64,000 bases of DNA from Otatea glauca (Eukaryota > Streptophyta > Magnoliopsida > Poales > Poaceae), in contig CM070722.1 in NCBI GenBank assembly GCA_036346275.1, forward strand, positions 67,555,524 through 67,619,523. Reading direction: 5' to 3'. The first letter of the stretch is position 1. Each line of letters starts with the position of its first letter. Shown piece by piece: positions 57,542-64,000 of this stretch. The position numbers and the translations under genes are program-made. The notes under the pieces are model-generated. The model was not told the DNA's origin and made no database searches. It was given only the letters and a program-made list of their open reading frames with translations.

Positions 57542-60205
57542 CTACGTCTGCGACGCATAAGCTGCAAGCGTATTGCTGGGCAGGCTCACACCGCCGCCTC
57601 TTAGAGAAACAGCAGGGCCCCTGTAGGTGCTCGCCCTACTTACAAGGCTCGAGTCAAGGAAGACTACTATGACCGTTATGTCATCGTGGAAGTGGCGACG
57701 AACACCGCGATCAATCTTCTTGATATCAGAGTACCGCATCTCTCTTTTCTTGGCTGCTTCTTGCAACGCTGCCTTTATGAGCCTCCTAGCACTTCCCTGA
57801 AAAGTTCAGAGAGAGTGAATCATTATCAGTGACTTCACCTGCAGTCAGCCCTAACACGTCTATTTCGTTTTCATGCAAGTTGCCTTTCACTGAGGGCTAA
57901 GCAATAACAAGGTAAAAAAAAAATGTGATGCTAAACTTCCATGGCAACCACAAACTTTTGTATCAAGGGTTCTACTTTCTATTGTACCTGTAACCATGCC
58001 ACATCAAGATTTTGCCGATAGTGTGATCGCAAGATTTTATATGTTTCTAAACAAATGCCATGGTAATGTGCAATTTGTAGTTTTGAGGAGAACAGAGAAC
58101 CATCCATATTATTTTACAACATCAATGTAGTATGCAAATTTCCTTTTTGTTGCTCCAGCTGTTAGCTGTTGTTCTGTTTGACCGAACTGTATCTTTGATA
58201 TGGTTCTTGTTTCTATTTTCCTTTTTAATGATTTGGCAGAGCTCCTGCCATTTGCTCAAAAAAAAGTGTAGTCTGCAAATTGCGGTCTTGAGGAGAGACC
58301 AATGGTAATCAAGGGCATATAACAGTACTTTAGTTCTTAAGTTTGTGATATATGACCAAAAATATGTTTGTCGGGTTAATTTATTTACACAGGAGTAAGA
58401 AGCTTACACTTCGAGGGCTACTGTGAACAATGTCAACAGCCTCTTGGTTGGTTAAGTGCTCCCAAAGTCCATCAGATGCAAATATGAGAAATTGATCATG
58501 TGGTTGTAGTGGTTGCACACTAATCGATGGTTCTGAACTTAGTATGGGCTTTTGAAAAGGTTCACGGAGACGGAACTTTGCATACAGAGGTTCCTGGTTG
58601 AACTCTGCTTTTTTGAGATAGGCATCACCAATTGATCTGCAGACCTGCAACATACAACAAATAAAGAACTCAAAAATCTTCACTTGGACCTTGAAAGAAA
58701 GATGTCAACGTAATTCAAGCAGCGAGTATCATCAAATTTGTTACTCATACAAAATAAACTCAACATCACATATCTGGATATCTTATCATGGCAACCCCCT
58801 GAGGGCATGCCACAGCCCTGGAGTGCGATGAATCAAGGGGTTAAACGTCAAAACTCTGTTCACTAATGAATGGTTAAACCGAGTTGATGAAATGAACCTA
58901 ACTGAACCATAACAAATACTTGGTAAGTACTGCTTTAGTAGTAACTATCCATGCCATGAGAAATAGTTCAATACATGAGACGATACAGGCACTAACAATG
59001 AAAACCTCCAATTATTTTCAAGATCCTTGCTAAATAAATCATTCACCGCCTAAAGGGGATGTCTCTCATCCACAAGCATAGAGATATGTTTCTGCCCCCT
59101 ACGGCCCTACCACCTATAATCACTTGGTTTTATCATTTATCTTGGACAAACCTGGATGAGGTTTTCCAGTAAATACCATTCAGAAGACAAGGAAGAGAAC
59201 AGGCTAAACTTCAAGGTGATGAAACTGAAGTTATCTTTTGCCTACATGGATGCACGCAAGCAATATGAGATGACCACTGAATTAAATTTTCTCAAAGGTA
59301 CAAATGTCTTCCCAGTGATAGAGGGCGCACCTGAATTAAGCCTTTTACACGCCAAACGTTGTGTTTGAGAACAACAATCCGCCTATCTTCCGGGTGCATT
59401 GACTGCAATTCTTTCCTCACTGACTCAATACTTACATTATGCTCTGCTGACAGTTGGACAGCCAAAACTTCTCCAGTGGCTTTAACATGTCTTCCTAAAA
59501 TAACGCGGGAATCCCCAACATTAGCAACATAAAGTATGCCACCACAGATTACACCAACCAGACAGCATGAGCCAACAGCCGCTATTTGAGGCTTCACAGG
59601 CCATTGCTTGGTGACAACAGAGAAGAATCCATCTTCTGTAGCTTCATATGCTTTCTTCAGTACATCAGCAGACATTGAATTTTGCTCCGACGCGAACCCT
59701 GCAATATTAAGCCATGAAGGAATAGAATGATCACTGAAGCGCTCTCTTTATGTGGCAAGTGAAAAGCACTAGTGTGGATATAGCACCAAGAATGCAAGAA
59801 ATGAACATAATTGTGGAAAAGATGAAAAGCAATAGTGTGGATATAGCACCAAGAATAAAAAATAATGCTCCCAGGTTAGCACTTACTTTTCAGATTGTGG
59901 AAAAGATGATCATTGATGTAGCAAGCCGTCTCTGGGCCACCGTGTCCATCGTAAACCCCAACGAAGGTGCCATATGGGCCAGAGTCAAGAAAGCTCAATG
60001 GACCCGACTCAATCTGACAATGGTCCTCAAGTAAGTTATTGGCCTGGACCACAGCCATGGAGAATTCCCCATTTACATGCTGCCCAGTGTCCTTGTACCA
60101 TAGAAGTCCATCCTGCCTACCGGCAGCATCTGAGCCTGTCTGGGCATGCCGGTTGGATGACGGTCTCCAGCACGCCCGTAACAAGTTCATCAATGTCACT
60201 ATCAT
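57542..60205 (-). CDS. Protein phosphatase 2C, clade D type (rice PP2C 60 orthologue)
   Basis: Coding exons 60205-59887, 59698-59331, 58644-58408, 57796-57542 join in frame to 392 residues plus TAG, which to my recollection equals the rice protein. The ATG at 60205 follows two in-frame TGA codons, so no earlier start is possible. Metal and catalytic motifs of the PPM fold: [10 protein letters not shown] (Asp86, Gly87), [21 protein letters not shown] (Asp236), [12 protein letters not shown] (Asp287) and [16 protein letters not shown] (Asp346-347). The protein removes phosphate from Ser/Thr with Mn/Mg. Clade D members dephosphorylate plasma-membrane H+-ATPases and are countered by SAUR proteins; that role is by family. 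It corresponds from memory to Os06g0717800. Confidence 0.94.
59757..59870. repeat. Short tandem duplication in a PP2C intron
   Basis: GAAAAGCAYTAGTGTGGATA and the following ATAGCACCAAGAAT occur at about 59760 and 59825, a period near 65 bp. GTGGAAAAGATGA recurs at 59814 and near the splice donor at 59898. Confidence 0.7.
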
Positions 60206-61396
60206 CCCTCATCAGTCATCCCACCCACATACGCCTCCGAGCCCGCTTCATCTGTGCTCCAAGATAAAAGCAGTTTCACTTCTCAATGCACCGATATATC
60301 TCTTTCCTTTATCCTGGAAAGAAAACATGTATCAAGTATGCAAAACACAAGTAAGGCTTGTTAATGATACTCAAAACTCTAAAGTCCATCGCTTGCACTC
60401 GGTTTGGTAAAACAGTTTCAAGGATAACATATTTGATCTTTCTTTCTTTTCTTTGTGCAGTATATGTTTTCTCTACCACCAAACATTATACATATCAATG
60501 TTAGCGCAGTTGCTATGTCCACAACTCAAAACCCAAAAGGTCTAAGAAATCTCATTCTTATAATAACACAAGCGGAAGGACGGAAAATCTAATCAAATTA
60601 CCTCTTTTGGCACCTTTATGTTGTAGTATAATAAGCATGCTTCTAATGAGTAACCTACATCATCGCTTTATCTGAATTAAAAAAGACACATCACATGCCA
60701 TAATAGCATCTATAATGCCTCAATATGCTTTATCTTATGTCAAGATGAAAAAACAATAAAGCGAGGTCACTGTTTGTCACCAGATTTCTTACACAAGAAA
60801 CATCAAATGTTGAAAAAGCCAATATTTCCCATGACGCACTCGAAAAATATGACAACTTCCTTACAGCAACCGATCAAAGCTAAATTACGAAGAACTAGCA
60901 GCGAAAGCAGAACTATCTGTACTTCTTCTATCTGATAAACAAAAGGAATAATGCCTTGACATGTCGATAAGAATAAAGATTACCCCCCAACAATTCAATT
61001 ATCCGAAATCTCCTTGGGTAAATTGTAAAACTCTCTCGCGCCTTATCCTTGGCATCGCGGTTCATAATTACCACTAAAAAGGGAGCTAACGAATATATTT
61101 ATACACCATGATTCGCACACTAATTCCCCCAAATCCTCGATTCCACCATCCAATCGGCGTGGACGCTTCTCCTAAGTGTCAGCCGACCGTCCACCAAATC
61201 GTGACACCTCCCAATACCATTCGTCACCCCGATCCAAGAAATCCAAACCCGCATACAGCAATCGAATGATATCCAAACACCCAAGCACCAAAATACTAGG
61301 CATAAATTCGCTGATTCGGATCAAGAAAGAGAGGCCCCCAATCCTGGGGGACGCGACTCCAAGGGAGAAAAAAAGCTGACAGGAGAAAAATCGCAC

Positions 61397-61535
61397 CTTT
61401 GCGTGGCGGGGGCGCCCAATTGGCCGATTCGGGTTGGGGATTTGGCGAATTGGGGGAGGGGCCTCGATCGAATCGCGCGATTTGGGCGTCGCCACGCTGC
61501 TCTCCTCCTCCCCTCTGTGTCTAAAAAATAGCAGT
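61397..61535 (-). other. Probable 5'UTR exon of the PP2C gene
   Basis: On the minus strand CGCAAAG|GTGCGA at 61397/61396 is a good donor, and CTTTCCAG|GATAAAGG near 60315 a good acceptor, giving a leader intron of about 1.1 kb before the ATG exon. The upstream sequence is GC-rich and leader-like. Introns in the 5'UTR are common in this family. The transcription start is not fixed. Confidence 0.55.
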
Positions 61536-64000
61536 CGCGAAAGAAAGAGGAAGGGAGAAAACCGGAAGAGGGCGCAACCGCAAACGGATCGGGTAGCACC
61601 CGCCCGACCCGACTACGGACGCGGCTACGGAGGGAAGGAAGCTCGCTATCCTCCCGAACGGCGTCGGAGGCGGCGAGGGGCCGACCGACGAGCGGGGGCA
61701 GGCGACCTCGACGGCGATGGCTCAGCGGCGGCGAGGGAAGAGGGGGAGAATCGAGCCGAACCGAGCCGAGCCGAGTAACCAGCCCGTTGCAACAGCCGTT
61801 TGATGATGTGATGATGACTTTGTGGGGTGGGTTTAGACAGGATGCAATAAAAATAGAGAGAAAGAAAATCGTAGGGGGTTTGACGTAAATGACCTTGAGA
61901 AAAAAAACATAATCGCGCATTAGTCCCTGCGCTGCGACTGCGACTGCGAGTACCTACCGGAAAAATATCCGGCACTTTTTTCAGATGGTTCATCTCCTTC
62001 CAACAAGAAAGAGAGAGAGACCACAAGAAACAATCAAGATTCTTCTCTCTTGGTTTAATTCATTTTCGATCCTCTGATTCGTGAATCCTCCATCGATCCG
62101 ATCCGATCCTCTCCTGCCATGTTCGTTCGCACAGCAGCCACACATTGATGATGACTTCAATTTGCCTCCTTCACCCTCCGGTCTTCTTCATGCTCATCGG
62201 ATTCAAATCTAGCCCAATCGTATTATCACATATGTATTTGTAAATTTTACGTCCTCTCCCAATATGAAAGACATCCACGGTTGGCAACACCTGTCACCTG
62301 TCGCGTCCTGGGGAACACGAAAGACGACCGGTGCCGCGGCAGGGCAAGTGACCACAGGAGCGAGCGCTGGAAGAGGGTACTACCGAGTTGTGGTAGGGTT
62401 ACAGGCACTGTTGAGCTGCGGCAGGTGGGGCATGGGGACCGGCTACCACGCTATGGTGAACTCTCCTCTCACGCTACCGTAGCGCAACAACGTCCTCCTC
62501 CTACGGTCCCTTGCTCTACCTCGTCGCCGATTATCTTTCGCGCTCCTCAGGTGTGGTAGGTGACAGGTATGACATATTTTTTTGTGGTATGAGAAGAGAC
62601 TAAACTTGTAAATACATATACGAAGACTAGATTAAAAAAGAGAGAGACTACGAGACCGAATGGTAGTACAAGTTCAATTAACGAGATCTCTACTTTGTTC
62701 TGAACAAACATAATCGCACCACTCGATCAGCTTAAAATTCGTGCTTCCTAGCTAGCATCTTTAAAGGATGTTACTACTTAAATCTTATTTGAACCATATA
62801 TTTGTGTACATCTACTGTAGTCTACCTAACATCCTGTTTCAGCTGGTCTGAAATCTGAGTATTTTCATCAGAAAAGTAGCAAATGGAATGGAAAGATTAC
62901 GACCAGCATCGACCATATCGTCCACAGTATTTGTTGAGTTTAAGGGTGGTACGAATTTATTTTCTATCTATCTTAAATCTATTTCTATACAGAGACTATT
63001 ATATACCACTGTAAATGTATCGCTATTATATACCACTGTAAATGTATCCCTGTAGTCTATAGGAACTGAAAGAGTTTCGTTGTAAACATCTTCTCATGTA
63101 GTGATATAGAATTTGTGCATCCGTAGTTTTTCCCGAAAGAGTTTTCCACGTTAAATCCATATCCCTTGTTTCTCTGATCATATATTCTTACCGTGCGTTT
63201 TGTAACAAAGAAGCTCTCCTCACAAGTGGCGATTTCAACTTCATACTGAGCGTTGACTCATGCTCAACACCGATGACTATTCCAACACCAAATTCGCCAA
63301 CACTATTGCTCGTGTCGTCTAGCGACATGCCTAAGCACCATTTTACACCATCTCCATCGATAATCTTCTGCTACAGTTGATCGTCATATTGTTTCTGTTG
63401 GAGGTGGATTCTATTGCAATTCAGACTGATGTGCCTATTTTTTAAGGCATTCATACGGGATTAATCATTGGCGATTTCTTTGATGATACGTCATCTATTA
63501 TGGGTTACTGCGGCAAGTTCCGCACATATAAAGTCTAAGATGGAGTTACATGCTTTCAACACAATAAGTTAATTTAGGCTACGCTTGATCCAGGAAACTT
63601 TAAGGAAAAAACACAAAAAAAAATCAATATCAGTTGAGGAGACAACTAAATTTAGTGTTTAATCACCGTTTGGGTATATTGCAATTTTGGATTGCTGGTG
63701 CAACCATTACGAAGGCTTTGGCAACAATAATTCTAAGAAATTTGATGACACTATGATGGTAGGTAGCATATACTCTCTAGAGTTTTTTCTGTTTAAAAGT
63801 GAAGGTTTTGTTGCAATATCAATTTGAGATGAATGATTGAAGTGTAAGGAGTTTGCTTTTGTGTGGATACTATAATGTTGTCTAGTTGTCATAGCTCGAT
63901 ACAAGAGGTCTACTGTAATTTATACTCCATTGACAGTATGAGAGTTCTTTTCATCTTGACAGTTTTGCAGGAGCAGTTTTAAACATGTTATGGAATTTAA
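61536..64000. other. PP2C promoter side and unassigned right end
   Basis: 61560-61780 is GC-rich (promoter or leader, GAGCCGAACCGAGCCGAGCC). 62040-62160 is CT-rich and leader-like but leads to no coding frame I can support. ACACCTGTCACCT at about 62289 and AGGTGACAGGTATGACA at about 62557 are inverted and may bound a small element. 62600-64000 is AT-rich without a recognised gene. Confidence 0.4.

Noticed and set aside
59156..59368. 70-codon plus-strand frame in a PP2C intron and exon
   Set aside because: It overlaps the minus-strand PP2C exon and its donor; the PP2C model is complete and in frame without it.
62264..62559. Two overlapping plus-strand frames near the right end
   Set aside because: No ATG-led gene structure or domain; the segment is bounded by inverted ACCTGTCACCT words and is more likely a small repeat element.

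Overview
This is plant nuclear DNA from a grass (Poaceae). The genes have spliced introns with GT/AG borders, GC-rich first exons and long, AT-rich, transposon-filled spaces. Five genes occur in the order ERD7-like / FON1(CLV1)-like / RluA pseudouridine synthase / NEP1-interacting RING protein / PP2C. From memory this matches the end of rice chromosome 6 (around Os06g0717100 to Os06g0717800), and every coding model reads like a rice protein. The species itself cannot be read from the window; a rice relative, possibly a polyploid, is a reasonable guess.

Layout. 1-423 (-): first exon of a senescence/dehydration-associated (ERD7-like) gene, cut by the window edge. 424-2880: promoter and small repeats. 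2881-8308 (+): a Ty3/gypsy LTR element without pol. 9405-20790 (-): a wrecked FON1/TD1 (CLAVATA1-type) receptor kinase. It has lost its ATG, lost most of its LRRs in a frame-shifting deletion, and carries a Ty1/copia element (12829-19510) inside the HRD catalytic-loop codons; a hAT-like element (9906-10660) sits in its intron. 21605-22014: a Micron-like MITE in a TA microsatellite. 24366-27771 (-): intact seven-exon plastid-type RNA pseudouridine synthase. About 27856-29030: a transposon carrying a captured CYP51 exon fragment. 31559-33054 (+): a candidate two-exon gene for a 60-residue membrane peptide. 35720-42087 (+): a decayed gypsy element whose 5' LTR holds a hAT-like element with a perfect 8-bp target duplication. 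42100-50510: an accessory stretch with TA microsatellites, a fold-back element, a second Micron-like MITE, a 2-kb AT-rich repeat field, a Stowaway MITE and a hAT-like MITE. 51046-53575 (+): intact five-exon RING-H2 gene. 57542-60205 (-): intact PP2C gene with a 5'UTR exon near 61.4 kb. 60.3-64 kb: leader, promoter and unassigned sequence.

The genes do not form a pathway; this is a conserved collinear block in which four genes look intact (one of them only partly in the window) and the meristem-size receptor gene is dead. The strongest observation is that layered destruction of the FON1 orthologue at its own syntenic position. Others are gene-fragment capture by two transposons, two MITEs bounded on both sides by TA microsatellites, and an AT-rich repeat field with higher-order structure. 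No tRNA, rRNA or CRISPR features were seen. All calls come from reading the sequence; comparisons with rice proteins are from memory and were not run as alignments.
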